From NCBI RefSeq assembly GCF_001425945.1, contig NZ_LMEB01000004.1:544537-608536 (forward strand): 64,000 bases of DNA, given 5' to 3'. Below are positions 1-8,918 of the stretch, piece after piece. Every line of letters starts with the position of its first letter. The first letter of the stretch is position 1. This DNA is from Brevundimonas sp. Root1279. Its GTDB lineage: Bacteria; Pseudomonadota; Alphaproteobacteria; Caulobacterales; Caulobacteraceae. Under the pieces are notes generated by a model. That model made no database searches and was not told the DNA's origin. It was given only the letters and a program-made list of their open reading frames with translations. Position numbers and translations under genes: made by a program.

Positions 1-2651
1 CCGAGCCGCGCCGCGACCAGCGCATGCATGGCGGGGCTCAGCGAACTGCCGTGACCGCAGCGGGGCTCGTAGTGCCGGAAGTTCGCCTCTCCCGTCGCCC
101 CCGGGAACGCCTCCGGCAGCAACGCCAACAGAGCCACCACGTCCGCCTGCTTGATGACCTGCGAAGCCTGGGTCCGCTCGCGTCCGATGATCACGTCGAT
201 GGGAACCGTTCGATCGGCATGGGCGGCGAGGTCGAAGGGCTCCAGCGCGTGGAACCCTTCGAACTGCTCATACACCCCGGTCGCCGGGTCGAGGCCGGTC
301 ACCAGGCGCTCGACCGCATCCCGCCAATCGGCCAGGTCTTCGTCGCCCAGCCCGAGCCGGGTCCGCAGCTCGGCCGCCCGGGCGGGCCAGCGGGCGTCCA
401 GCAGATCCAGCACCTCCAGACCGCGCGCGATGTTCCAGCGGGCCAGGACGTTGGTGAAGGCGTTGTCGTCGACGTCCTCGTGATACTCGTCGGGGCCGAT
501 GACATGGCGGATGTGGCGCCGGCCGTCGGCTTCGGGCTCGGCCCGCGAGGCCCAGAAGCGCGCCGTTTCCAACAGGATCTCCGCCCCGGCCGCCAGCAGG
601 AAGTCGTCGTCCTCGGTGGACCGCCAGTACCCCCAGACCGCATAGGCGATGTCGGCGCTGATATGCTGCTCCAGGCGGCCGCAGAGGATTTCGATCTGTT
701 CGCCATTGGCCCCGACGACATGCTCGGGGGTGGCCTCGACCCCCGTGTCTGCCGACTCCCAGGCGTAGAGCGCCCCTTTGCAGCCGACGCGCGCCGCCTT
801 CGCCCGGGCCGCGTCAAGGGTGTGGAACCGGTACATCAGCATGGCCCGCGCCGCCTCGGGCCAGACGGCGGTGTAGAAGGGTAGCAGGTAGATCTCGGTG
901 TCCCAGAAGACGTGGCCCAGATAGGCGTCGCCGGTCAGGGCTCGGGCGCCCACCGAGACCCGCTCGTCCTCGGGGTTCGCGGTGCTGACCAGGTGGTAGG
1001 CCGCGAAACGGACCGCCCGCTGGACGTCCGCATCGCCTTCGATCTCCACGCCGGAGGCGTCCCAGCGATCTCCCCACGCCGCCACATGGCTGGACAGCGC
1101 ATCGCGCCAGCCGATCGTCCGCCCCCGTCCCAAGGCCGCCTCCGCGGCCGGGCCGGGATCCTGATCGGGCCCATCCGCGCGGGCGACGCCGACCATGCGG
1201 TCCAGCTCCGCGACGCGTCCGGCGACCGACCGCCAGCGCCAGGTCCAGCGCAGACCGAACGGCCGCTCCGCCTGCAAGGTCTCGTCACCAAGGCGCAGGT
1301 TCGCGGCGCCCGCCATGGCGACCCCCTTGCCCGAGCCCTCGGTCCGCCACACGGCGAGGTCCGGCTCGATCCTCACCGGCTCCATGCCGAGCCCGGAGAA
1401 CGAGAAGCTGGCCTCGAGCTGGACCTCGACATCATCCCGGTCCAGCGCGAACTGCAACAGCTGCAGGCCGCTGGCGCGGTCGGCCTGGGACAGCAGGCGC
1501 AACTCCTTGCCCGTGATGGTCACGCCCGAGGGCGTCCGCTGGGTCATGCCGGACAACAGCACCCCCCGGCGCATGTCCAGTCGTCGGGCGCTGTGCAGGA
1601 TCTCGCCCTCGTGCGCCAGGACGGGAATTCCGTCCAGCAGGATGCGGACCCGCGACCAATCCGCGACCGGCACCAGGGCGGGCACCGGCGGCTCGGTGTT
1701 CGGGACGTCGAACAGGCCGGCGACGTAGCACCGCGGCCACGACGCCCAGCGCAGGTGGCCCAGCCAGCTGACCCAGGTCGGCCCCCGGCTGATCGACCGG
1801 GACGCGCGCATGCCGAGGAAGCCGTTCCCAAGCGCGAACCGGGATTCGACCACGCTCTCGGTCAGGACGCTGTAGCCGCGATGAGTCAGCACCCACCCCC
1901 GGGCGACCGTCGGCTCCAGCGCGGCCTGCATCTGCGGCGTCTGGGTGGCGGTCGAGGGCTTCAGCTCTCCGGCGAGCAGCGCGACGACGTCCACCTGATC
2001 CAGGCTCGTCACAACAAGGTCGGCTTCGGCGGCCGCCAGCAGCGCCTCGTCGCCGAGGCGGGCCACGCCCAGGGCCGCCATGCCCCCGGCCCGGGCGGCG
2101 ACGACCCCGGCCGTCGCATCCTCCACGACCACACATTCCGCCGGGGCCGCGCCGAGCGCCTCGGCGGCCATCAGGAACAGCGCCGGATCGGGCTTGCCGC
2201 GAGGCGTGTCGCAGCCGCTCAGGTCGGCCTCGAACAGGGTCAGGACGCTGCGTCCGTCGGGCAGCGACAGCTTCGTCAGCATCGCGCCGACGTTCTTGGA
2301 CGAGGAGGCGAGCGCCAAGCGGAAGCCGGCCGCCCGCAGGTCGGCGGCGAACCGCACCGCGTCTGGGAAGGCGTCGAACTCGCCGGCCTCGATGAGTTGC
2401 TCCATCAGGGCCTGCTTGGCGGCCGCATAGGCCGGCGCCTGGTCCTCCGCGCCGGGCGCCGCGAGGCGCTCAAGGGTCGCCCGGGCCCCGTCGAGCCGCG
2501 GCTTTCCGGCCACGTGCGCCTGATAGAAGTCGGTGGTGAAACCGTCGAGGTCGGCGAATCCGGTCAGGGCTTCGCGCCACGCTCGCTCGTGGGGCGAGGC
2601 GATCAAAACTCCATCGACGTCGAAGATAGCGGCGGACAGCTTGGCGGCCAT
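1..2651 (-). CDS. HAD phosphatase (beta-phosphoglucomutase type) fused to GH65 glycoside phosphorylase/hydrolase, 3' end cut by window
   Basis: About 883 residues are visible and the frame is still open at the left edge, so the C-terminus is missing. Residues 1 to about 220 form a HAD domain of the beta-phosphoglucomutase class: the nucleophile motif FDVDGVL lies near residue 9, and a KPDPALF / VVEDATAGV pair follows. The rest is a GH65 domain with the family hallmark IGPDEYHEDVDDNAF, whose Glu is the general acid in maltose, trehalose and kojibiose phosphorylases. Such a fusion would couple phosphorolysis of an alpha-glucoside to isomerisation of beta-glucose 1-phosphate to glucose 6-phosphate, or use the HAD part as a phosphatase; the substrate is not evident. 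The ATG at 2651 is preceded by AGGTG. No signal peptide is seen, so it is probably cytoplasmic. The 294 bp between this gene and adhP hold only a short palindrome. Confidence 0.88.
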   Translation of the reverse strand, partial: MAAKLSAAIFDVDGVLIASPHERAWREALTGFADLDGFTTDFYQAHVAGKPRLDGARATLERLAAPGAEDQAPAYAAAKQALMEQLIEAGEFDAFPDAVRFAADLRAAGFRLALASSSKNVGAMLTKLSLPDGRSVLTLFEADLSGCDTPRGKPDPALFLMAAEALGAAPAECVVVEDATAGVVAARAGGMAALGVARLGDEALLAAAEADLVVTSLDQVDVVALLAGELKPSTATQTPQMQAALEPTVARGWVLTHRGYSVLTESVVESRFALGNGFLGMRASRSISRGPTWVSWLGHLRWASWPRCYVAGLFDVPNTEPPVPALVPVADWSRVRILLDGIPVLAHEGEILHSARRLDMRRGVLLSGMTQRTPSGVTITGKELRLLSQADRASGLQLLQFALDRDDVEVQLEASFSFSGLGMEPVRIEPDLAVWRTEGSGKGVAMAGAANLRLGDETLQAERPFGLRWTWRWRSVAGRVAELDRMVGVARADGPDQDPGPAAEAALGRGRTIGWRDALSSHVAAWGDRWDASGVEIEGDADVQRAVRFAAYHLVSTANPEDERVSVGARALTGDAYLGHVFWDTEIYLLPFYTAVWPEAARAMLMYRFHTLDAARAKAARVGCKGALYAWESADTGVEATPEHVVGANGEQIEILCGRLEQHISADIAYAVWGYWRSTEDDDFLLAAGAEILLETARFWASRAEPEADGRRHIRHVIGPDEYHEDVDDNAFTNVLARWNIARGLEVLDLLDARWPARAAELRTRLGLGDEDLADWRDAVERLVTGLDPATGVYEQFEGFHALEPFDLAAHADRTVPIDVIIGRERTQASQVIKQADVVALLALLPEAFPGATGEANFRHYEPRCGHGSSLSPAMHALVAARL

Positions 2652-2784
2652 GGGTGCACCTGCAGGCAGCGGAACCTAGTCCGTTCCGGCGCCCGCGCCC
2701 CTCGGCTCAATCCCTGAATCGCCATGGGGCCCTCACCCGAGAGGCTGCATCCAGGGCGCCGCCCGTCCAGGGCCGACGGCGCCG

Positions 2785-2800
2785 AAACCCTGCAGGGTTT
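2785..2800. promoter_or_regulatory. 16 bp perfect palindrome upstream of adhP
   Basis: AAACCCTGCAGGGTTT is a perfect palindrome about 146 bp before the adhP start, in the space between two divergent genes. It could be an operator for a dimeric repressor of adhP or of the HAD-GH65 gene. No regulator gene is adjacent, so the role is inferred only from symmetry and position. Confidence 0.35.
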
Positions 2801-2945
2801 GACCCGATTTCGAGGGCGTTGCGCCGGGCCCATACTCCGCCTCTCAGCTGCACGCCGGGGATCGGCGGATCATCCGCAAGCCTCCCCCTGCCCAGGCCCC
2901 CGATCGGGGCGGCGCGCGGTCATTCGATCGGTGCAGGAGCGCGTC

Positions 2946-3968
2946 ATGGGTATGATGAAGGCTGCGGTGGCTCACACGTTCGGGGCGCCGCTCGCTCTGG
3001 AAGACGTTCCCATTCCCTCGCCCGGACCCGGGGAGGTGCTGGTCAAGATCGCCGCCAGCGGCGTCTGCCATACGGACCTGCACGCGATCGACGGCGACTG
3101 GCCGGTCAAGCCGACCTTGCCCCTGATCCCGGGCCACGAGGGCGTGGGCACCGTCGTCGCCCTCGGCCAGGGCGTCAGCAGTCTCCGCGAAGGCGACGCG
3201 GTCGGCGTGCCCTGGCTGCACGACGCCTGCCGGGCCTGCGAATATTGCGAAACGGGCTGGGAGACGCTCTGCGAGCACCAGCACAACACCGGCTACGGGG
3301 TGAACGGCGGCTATGCGGAGTATGTGCTCGCCAGCGCCCCCTTCGTCGGCCGCCTCCCCGATCGGGTCGACTTTGTGGAGATGGCCCCGATCCTCTGCGC
3401 CGGCGTGACGGTCTACAAGGGTCTCAAGGAAACCGAGGCGCGGCCCGGCGAATGGGTGGTGATCTCCGGCATCGGCGGACTGGGCCACGTGGCCGTGCAG
3501 TACGCCAAGGCGATGGGGCTGCACGTCATCGCCCTCGATGTCGACGACGCCAAGCTGGAGCTCGCGCGCAGCCTCGGGGCGGACCTGGCCCTCGACGCCC
3601 GCGATCCGGGCGCGGTCGAGGCCGTTCTCCATGCGACCAGCGGCGGAGCGCACGGCGTCCTGGTCACGGCGGTGTCGCCGGGCGCCTTTCGCCAGGCCAT
3701 CGACTGCAGCCGCCGGCGGGGCACGGTCAGCCTGGTGGGCCTCCCGCCCGGCGACTTCCAGGCGCCCATATTCGACATCGTGCTGAAGCGGATCACGGTC
3801 CGCGGCTCGATCGTCGGCACCCGCCGAGACCTCGCCGAGGCGATCGATTTCGCCGTCCAGGGCAAGGTGAAGGCGACGGTCGCCTCACGCCCCCTCGACC
3901 AGGTGAACCAGGTCCTGGACGAGCTTCGCAACGGTCAGATCGAGGGCCGCGTCGTTCTCGTCCCCTGA
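2946..3968 (+). CDS. adhP: Zinc-dependent alcohol dehydrogenase, AdhP type
   Basis: This 340-residue medium-chain dehydrogenase would interconvert primary alcohols and aldehydes with NAD. The catalytic zinc site is visible as Cys41 in GVCHTD and His64-Glu65 in GHEGVG. The structural zinc lobe has four cysteines at about residues 95, 98, 101 and 109. A GIGGLGHV nucleotide-binding turn follows. The length fits AdhP of Escherichia coli (336 residues). The ATG at 2946 was chosen because AGGAG lies 7 bases before it; upstream in-frame starts give an extension unlike the family. The gene stands alone, divergent from the HAD-GH65 gene and convergent with queF. Confidence 0.93.
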   Translation: MGMMKAAVAHTFGAPLALEDVPIPSPGPGEVLVKIAASGVCHTDLHAIDGDWPVKPTLPLIPGHEGVGTVVALGQGVSSLREGDAVGVPWLHDACRACEYCETGWETLCEHQHNTGYGVNGGYAEYVLASAPFVGRLPDRVDFVEMAPILCAGVTVYKGLKETEARPGEWVVISGIGGLGHVAVQYAKAMGLHVIALDVDDAKLELARSLGADLALDARDPGAVEAVLHATSGGAHGVLVTAVSPGAFRQAIDCSRRRGTVSLVGLPPGDFQAPIFDIVLKRITVRGSIVGTRRDLAEAIDFAVQGKVKATVASRPLDQVNQVLDELRNGQIEGRVVLVP

Positions 3969-4035
3969 AATCCAGGGCCACGGCAGTAAGCGGGGCGCGA
4001 CGCCATCGGCACGGACAGCCCGGCCGCCTGTCGCC

Positions 4036-4497
4036 TCACCCCCGTCCGCGATAGGTCGGCACGCCCTGGTCGGGCAGCCACAGCCCCTCCGGAGCGACGC
4101 CCGTCTGCCAGAAGACGTCGATCGGGATGCCGCCGCGCGGGTACCAATACCCCCCGATGCGCAGCCATTTCGGCTCCAGGAGCTCCGCCAGACGCTTGCC
4201 GATGGCGACCGTGCAATCCTCGTGGAAGGCGCCGTGGTTGCGGAAGCTGGTCAGGTACAGCTTCAGGCTCTTGCTCTCCACCAGCCATGGGCCGGGCGCA
4301 TAGTCGATGACGATGTGAGCGAAGTCGGGCTGGCCGGTGACCGGGCACAGGCTGGTGAACTCGGGCGCCGTGAAGCGCGCTAGGTACAGGGTGTCCGGAT
4401 GCGGGTTCGGCACCCGCTCGAGCTCCGCCGTCTCAGGCGAGGTCGGGGCGGCGGTCTGTTGGCCCAGCTGGTGCAGGCCGGAGGTGTCAGTGGTCAT
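4036..4497 (-). CDS. queF: NADPH-dependent 7-cyano-7-deazaguanine reductase QueF
   Basis: This enzyme reduces preQ0 to preQ1 in queuosine synthesis, for modification of tRNA wobble guanine. The 153-residue length matches the short, unimodular QueF type. The active site is clear in [13 protein letters not shown], which carries the nucleophilic Cys and the catalytic Asp, and the ESKSLKLYL segment is the QueF motif that binds substrate and NADPH. It is convergent with adhP and follows the M24 peptidase gene on the same strand after about 30 bases, so it may be its downstream partner in transcription. No other que gene is in the window. Confidence 0.95.
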   Translation of the reverse strand: MTTDTSGLHQLGQQTAAPTSPETAELERVPNPHPDTLYLARFTAPEFTSLCPVTGQPDFAHIVIDYAPGPWLVESKSLKLYLTSFRNHGAFHEDCTVAIGKRLAELLEPKWLRIGGYWYPRGGIPIDVFWQTGVAPEGLWLPDQGVPTYRGRG

Positions 4498-4528
4498 GAG
4501 GCTGATCTAGCGCCTTCCGCGGCCAGCG

Positions 4529-5689
4529 TCATCCGGCCGCCTGCAACACCGCCACGCCCCTGAACGGCTCGTCCAGGCTCGGCTGCGGCTCGGTGAACCA
4601 GTTCGGCCCGTCAGCGGTCATGTGGAAATGGTCTTCCAGCCGAATGCCGAACTGGCCCGGCACGACGATCATCGGCTCGTTGGAAAAGCACATGCCGACG
4701 TCCAGCAGGGTCCGGTCGCCGCGCACCAGGTTGGGCGCCTCGTGAATGTCCAGGCCGATGCCGTGCCCCGTCCGGTGCGGCGTGCCCGGCAGCTGGTAGT
4801 CCGGCCCCAGACCCTCAGCCTTCAGGAACGTCCGCACCGCCGCATCGACCGCCTCGCACGGCTCGCCCAGCTGCGCCGCCTCGAAGGCCGCCGCCTGCGC
4901 CGCATGCTCCAGCTCCCAGATGCGCCGCACCTCGGGGGTCGGCTCGCCGAAGACGTAGGTGCGGGTGATGTCGGCGTTGTAGCCATCCAGAGCGCAGCCG
5001 GTGTCGATCAGCACGACATCGCCCTCCTTCAGCGCGGGATCCCCCTCCCCGCCGTGCGGCAGCGACGTGTCCTCGCCGAAGGAGACGCTGCAAAAGGTGT
5101 TGCCCCCGTCGGCGCCTAGCGCCCGATGCTGGCGGTCGAGGATGGCCACCACCTCCGACGCCCGCATGCCAGCCTCGAGGCTCTCGTGCGCCCGCCGGTG
5201 CGCCTCCAGGGTCAGCGCCTTGGCCCGCGTCATCAGGGCGATCTCGGCCTCGGACTTGCGCGCCCGCAGCGGCGTGATCAGCGACCCCGCCCCGCGCAGC
5301 CGCTCGACCCCCAGCGCCTCCGCCAGCCCCAGCCAGGCGAACACCGGCGCCTGCTCGTCCACCGCCAGCACGCCCGTCCGCCCGACCGCATCGGCGACCA
5401 GGGCGTAGGGGCTCTCGTGCTCCTCCCAGGTCAGGAACTCGCCCGGCACGCCGACCGAACCGCCGACCTTGTCCAGCTCGAAGCGCGGACAGACGTAGGT
5501 CAGCGGCTTTCCGGGCCGGACCAGGGCCGCGATCATCCGCTCCGACCGCCACCACACCAGGCCGGTGAAGTAGCGCAGGCTGGCCGTCGCATCGATCAGC
5601 ACCGCCGCCACGCCCTGCGCCTCCATGGCGGCTTCCAGCCGCGCCAGCCGCGCACGGCGTTCCTCGAGCGTGATCGGCGGCGGGTTCAT
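4529..5689 (-). CDS. M24 family Xaa-Pro aminopeptidase/dipeptidase
   Basis: This 386-residue protein has a creatinase-like N-terminal domain (residues 1 to about 140) followed by a pita-bread metallopeptidase domain. The five expected metal ligands are visible: two Asp in VVLIDTGCALDGYNADITRT, His in HRTGHGIGLDIHE, Glu in NEPMIV and Glu in RLEDHF. It probably cleaves peptides with proline in the second position in the cytoplasm; no signal peptide is seen. The start at 5689 was preferred over a longer frame because GGAGA lies just before it and the family sequence begins there. Confidence 0.9.
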   Translation of the reverse strand: MNPPPITLEERRARLARLEAAMEAQGVAAVLIDATASLRYFTGLVWWRSERMIAALVRPGKPLTYVCPRFELDKVGGSVGVPGEFLTWEEHESPYALVADAVGRTGVLAVDEQAPVFAWLGLAEALGVERLRGAGSLITPLRARKSEAEIALMTRAKALTLEAHRRAHESLEAGMRASEVVAILDRQHRALGADGGNTFCSVSFGEDTSLPHGGEGDPALKEGDVVLIDTGCALDGYNADITRTYVFGEPTPEVRRIWELEHAAQAAAFEAAQLGEPCEAVDAAVRTFLKAEGLGPDYQLPGTPHRTGHGIGLDIHEAPNLVRGDRTLLDVGMCFSNEPMIVVPGQFGIRLEDHFHMTADGPNWFTEPQPSLDEPFRGVAVLQAAG

Positions 5690-5755
5690 CGGCGGTCTCC
5701 GATTGCGGCTTGGTGTCTGTGATCCAGAACAAGCGTCACGGGGGGACATACGGCG

Positions 5756-5941
5756 ATGAAGACAGCTTTTCAAAGCGGCGCGGGTCTGGCGCTGGCTACG
5801 GCGGTTCTGCTCGCGGTCTTCACGACGCCACCCGCCGTCGCACCGGCGCCTGCCCCCCCGCCCGTCCTCACCGCAACGGCGGCGCCTTCAGGTGCAGTTC
5901 GCTGCGGGGATAGTCGATCGCATACGCCGGCAACTGATTGA
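5756..5941 (+). CDS. Short secreted-looking ORF, possible gene remnant
   Basis: The 61-residue frame begins with a credible signal peptide (MKTAFQSGAGLALATAVLLA and a Pro/Ala-rich stretch) and has a GGGGGGAC purine run before its ATG. Its last 74 bases lie antisense to the end of the retropepsin-like gene, and the C-terminal sequence there looks like a chance translation. I do not recognise a family. It may be the surviving 5' end of a deleted secreted protein gene or a chance frame. Confidence 0.3.
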   Translation: MKTAFQSGAGLALATAVLLAVFTTPPAVAPAPAPPPVLTATAAPSGAVRCGDSRSHTPATD

Positions 5942-6728
5942 GGATGTCGCTGCCCAGGATCAGGGTCGGCAGCTCCCCGAGGCCCAGGGCCGCGAACACC
6001 GGCAGGTCCGAGAAGGTCAGGGTCACGTTGTCGAACGCCGCCGGCCCCAGTCGCAGGCCGCCGACCTTGCCCGACCACGCCCCCAGCTCCTGCGTCGTGG
6101 CTCCGGCCACCGGGCGGGCCGCAGTCAGGCGCGGGTCGTCTTTGGCCCAGCCCAGTGCGGCCATGGCCTCGGCGTTGGCCACGGTGCGCGCCGCGCCGCT
6201 GTCGATCACGGCCAGCATCGACACGCCTTCGATGTGCACCTCGACCACCGCGAAGGTGCCGAGCAGCACCGCCGGCACGCTGGCCATGCCGGCGCGGGCC
6301 GGACCCGAGGCCTGGATCGCGAAGCGCATGCGCTCCCGGTCGAACGAGACCTTGTGACCGTCGAAATCCTCCATGCCGACGATGCCCCAGGCGTCGGTGG
6401 CGTTGCCGTTCGGCAGGCCCACCGCCTGGACGTCGGCGTGGTCGAAGGCTTCGCTGGTCAGACTCACGAGGTCGTAAAGCGCCGCCGTTTGTAGCCCGCT
6501 GGCCCCCTGCAGATCGGCCCGGTCCGCGGCGGGGCGCAGGGCCATGCGCTGCACCAGGCGGGGCATGACCACATGCTGGCTCGCCGCGGTGTCGACGACG
6601 AAGTCCACCGGCGCGCCGCCGTTGACCTGCACCGCGATGACGGGACGGCCGAGGGCATCGGCGCGCATCGCCGACGACTCCGTTTGCGGGAGCACTAGGG
6701 CCAGGGCGGCCAGGACTGGCGTCAACAT
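5868..6728 (-). CDS. Retropepsin-like aspartic protease, exported
   Basis: The 286-residue protein starts with a signal-like segment (MLTPVLAALALVLPQ) and carries two aspartic protease lobes in one chain: FVVDTAASQHVV near residue 45 and LAVIDSGAARTV near residue 175. The first motif is DTA instead of the usual DTG, while the second keeps DSG. It probably acts in the periplasm; the substrate is unknown. The ATG at 6728 was selected over one ten codons earlier because GGAGGGG stands six bases upstream. The gene is divergent from the nitronate monooxygenase gene, with the GANTC-rich repeat between them. Confidence 0.82.
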   Translation of the reverse strand: MLTPVLAALALVLPQTESSAMRADALGRPVIAVQVNGGAPVDFVVDTAASQHVVMPRLVQRMALRPAADRADLQGASGLQTAALYDLVSLTSEAFDHADVQAVGLPNGNATDAWGIVGMEDFDGHKVSFDRERMRFAIQASGPARAGMASVPAVLLGTFAVVEVHIEGVSMLAVIDSGAARTVANAEAMAALGWAKDDPRLTAARPVAGATTQELGAWSGKVGGLRLGPAAFDNVTLTFSDLPVFAALGLGELPTLILGSDILNQLPAYAIDYPRSELHLKAPPLR

Positions 6729-6918
6729 TGATTTCCCCTCCGAGGCGAACACCCTCACGCGTCACGCACGCTCCGATCCAATCGCGTTCGCGTGACCCCG
6801 CTCGTTGAGCGCCGCCCTGTGGCGCCGAAGACCTCAAACCTAGACCATTGAATTCGGAAGCAGGGGTCCCATCTGACGCCCGCTCCAGTCGCGTCGTGAC
6901 CCGAGGCGTGCGGACCGA

Positions 6919-7098
6919 ATTCAGACTATTCAGACGATTCAGACTCTGTTTTTCGCGCAGGGTCGGGCGCCGCGATTCAGACGATTCAGACTCTGTTTTC
7001 GAGAGTCCGAATTCGCGAGTTCAGACGATTCAGACGATTCAGACTCTGTTTTTCGCGGCCCGGGTCTGAAATCCAACCAGACGATTCAGACTCCGATT
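6919..7098. repeat. GANTC-rich tandem repeat array, left copy
   Basis: Four degenerate units built on the 9-mer GATTCAGAC and ending in ACTCTGTTTT lie at about 6919-6955, 6973-7000, 7019-7055 and 7078-7098. They fill the 429 bp gap between divergent genes. I count eleven GANTC sequences starting at 6936, 6942, 6974, 6983, 6989, 7003, 7027, 7036, 7042, 7083 and 7089. The 34 bp at 7020-7053 is identical to the reverse complement of 54842-54875. Open frames across it are Ser/Asp or Arg/Phe repeats and do not look coding. The remaining gap sequence holds no other feature I can support. Confidence 0.9.
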
Positions 7099-7157
7099 TG
7101 CCTTCCCCTGCGACAGCCCGCTATCCGTAGCGAAAGACAACTCTAGGGACGACGCCC

Positions 7158-8087
7158 ATGGCCATTCCGGCTTCGCTGCAAAAGGGACTCAAGCTGCCGG
7201 TCATCGCGGCGCCCATGTTCCTCGTCTCCGGCCCGGACCTGGTCGTGGAGGCCTGCAACGCCGGCGTCATCGGCACCTTCCCGTCGCTGAACCAGCGGAC
7301 CACCGAGGGCTATCGGGAGTGGCTGCAGGACATCAAGGCCCGCCTGACCCCCGACGCCGCCCCCTTCGGCGTCAATCACATCGTCCACCCCACCAACCCC
7401 CGCCTGATGGCCGACATGATGGTGTCGGTGGAGGAGAAGGTGCCGCTGATCATCACCTCCCTGGGCGCGGTCCGCGACGTGGTCGACGCGGTGCACGGCT
7501 ACGGCGGCGTGGTCTTCCACGACATCGCCAACGTCCGCCACGCCCGCAAGGCGGCCCAGGCCGGGGTCGATGGCCTGATCCTGGTGGCGAACGGGGCCGG
7601 CGGCCACGCCGGGGTGGTCAACCCCTTTGCCCTGGTCGACGAGGTGCGCAGCTTCTTCGACGGGACCATCATCCTGTCCGGCTGCCTGTCGACCGGCTCC
7701 GACGTCGCCGCCGCCCTGACCATGGGCGCCGACTTCGCCTACATGGGCACCCGCTTCATCTCGACGACCGAGAGCCAGGCCCAGGGCGAGTACAAGCAGA
7801 TGATCGTCGACGCCGGCGCCTCGGACATCACCTACACCCCGGCCGTCTCGGGCATCCCGGCCAACTTCCTGACCCCGTCCCTGATGGCCAATGGCATCGA
7901 CCCCAAATCCCTGCCCGAGCACAAGCTGGACATGGGTGAGGAGGCCAAGGCCTGGAAGACCGTCTGGTCCGCCGGACAGGGCTCCGCCGGCGTGCGCGAC
8001 ATCGTCCCGGTCGCCGACCTCGTCGCCCGCCTGCGCGGCGAGTTCAGCGAGGCCCGCGCCCGCCTGGCGGCCTCGCCCTGGGGCTGA
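7158..8087 (+). CDS. Nitronate monooxygenase family flavoprotein
   Basis: The 309-residue protein has the FMN-binding TIM-barrel pattern of the 2-nitropropane dioxygenase family: VIAAPMFLVSGPDLV at the N-terminus, GANGAGGHAG-like glycines near residue 150 (NGAGGHAGVV), and GADFAYMGTRF near residue 195. These enzymes oxidise alkyl nitronates, or in related members reduce quinones or enoyl thioesters. The order of motifs is that of class II/NPD-like proteins, so the exact substrate cannot be read. The ATG at 7158 follows AGGGACG. It is transcribed away from the GANTC repeat. Confidence 0.85.
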   Translation: MAIPASLQKGLKLPVIAAPMFLVSGPDLVVEACNAGVIGTFPSLNQRTTEGYREWLQDIKARLTPDAAPFGVNHIVHPTNPRLMADMMVSVEEKVPLIITSLGAVRDVVDAVHGYGGVVFHDIANVRHARKAAQAGVDGLILVANGAGGHAGVVNPFALVDEVRSFFDGTIILSGCLSTGSDVAAALTMGADFAYMGTRFISTTESQAQGEYKQMIVDAGASDITYTPAVSGIPANFLTPSLMANGIDPKSLPEHKLDMGEEAKAWKTVWSAGQGSAGVRDIVPVADLVARLRGEFSEARARLAASPWG

Positions 8088-8179
8088 ACAGCCTTGGCGC
8101 CGCAGGCGAAATCTTCCGCCTTGTGACAAAATCGACAAGAAGCGCGCCTAGAGGACCCTCGTTGAAAACGAGGCGACTC

Positions 8180-8881
8180 ATGATCCGGACCCTGACGACC
8201 GCCGCCCTCGCGGCCGCCCTTCTCGCCTCCGCCGGCGCCGCCGCCGCGCAGGACGCCCCGGCCGGGGGTTCCTGGTCCTTTGAGTTCGGCGCCGCCACGG
8301 ACAACCGGTCGAAGGACGCCTCCAAGTCGAATGGCGAGTCCTACGCCTACGGCACGGCCGAGTGGGAAAGCGCCTCGGGCCTGTTCTACGCCGGCCCCTC
8401 GTTCGAAACGATCAAGAGCTCGACCGGCTCGAGCCTTGAGCTTGAGGCCGCCGCCGGCCTCCGTCCCCAATGGGCCGGCTTCGACTTCGACCTCAGCGCC
8501 GCCTACAAATACCAGGTCAATGCGGACCCGGGCGCCGACGAGGACGCCTGGGAGTTCACCGGCGACATGAAGCGCTCGATCGGCCCGGCCAAGGCCCGCC
8601 TACGCCTGCAGTACTCCCCCGACAGCACCGGCGCGACCAAGGCCTGGACCTGGTACGAAGCTCAGCTCGGCTGGGCCTTCACCGACAAGCTCAGCGCCTC
8701 CGCAGCCCTCGGCTACCGCGAGCAGGAGAACAGCGTCGACTACACCGGCTACAACGTCGGCATGAACTACGCCGTGACCAAAAACCTCGAAGCCGAGCTG
8801 CGCTGGTACGGCACCAGCGTCGACAACCCCAGCGAACAGTACGCCGACGCCATCGTCGCCGGCATCAGCGTAGCCTTCTGA
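8180..8881 (+). CDS. TorF-family putative outer-membrane protein
   Basis: The 233-residue product has a clear signal peptide (MIRTLTTAALAAALLASAGA, cleavage near AAAQD) and then alternating aromatic/polar strands ending in Phe (GISVAF), typical of an outer-membrane beta-barrel. The WSFEFGAATDNRSKD start and the strand layout resemble the TorF/TIGR02001 putative porin family. It probably sits in the outer membrane as a small pore. The ATG at 8180 was chosen because the signal peptide starts there; the longer frame adds a charged, unlikely extension. Confidence 0.75.
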   Translation: MIRTLTTAALAAALLASAGAAAAQDAPAGGSWSFEFGAATDNRSKDASKSNGESYAYGTAEWESASGLFYAGPSFETIKSSTGSSLELEAAAGLRPQWAGFDFDLSAAYKYQVNADPGADEDAWEFTGDMKRSIGPAKARLRLQYSPDSTGATKAWTWYEAQLGWAFTDKLSASAALGYREQENSVDYTGYNVGMNYAVTKNLEAELRWYGTSVDNPSEQYADAIVAGISVAF

Positions 8882-8918
8882 CCTCGCAATCCGTCGCCAT
8901 CCTCCCTACTTAGGGCGG

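Noticed and set aside
912..2717. Long open frame on the plus strand opposite the HAD-GH65 gene
   Set aside because: It has no domain pattern and is Gln/Arg/Gly-rich, as expected for antisense of high-GC coding DNA; the minus strand shows clear motifs.
6848..7069. Small coding frame through the GANTC array
   Set aside because: It translates to a repetitive Arg/Phe or Ser/Asp peptide caused by the DNA repeat, with no ribosome binding site.
6919..7098. CRISPR array
   Set aside because: Units are too short, without unique spacers of constant length, and no cas genes are in the window.
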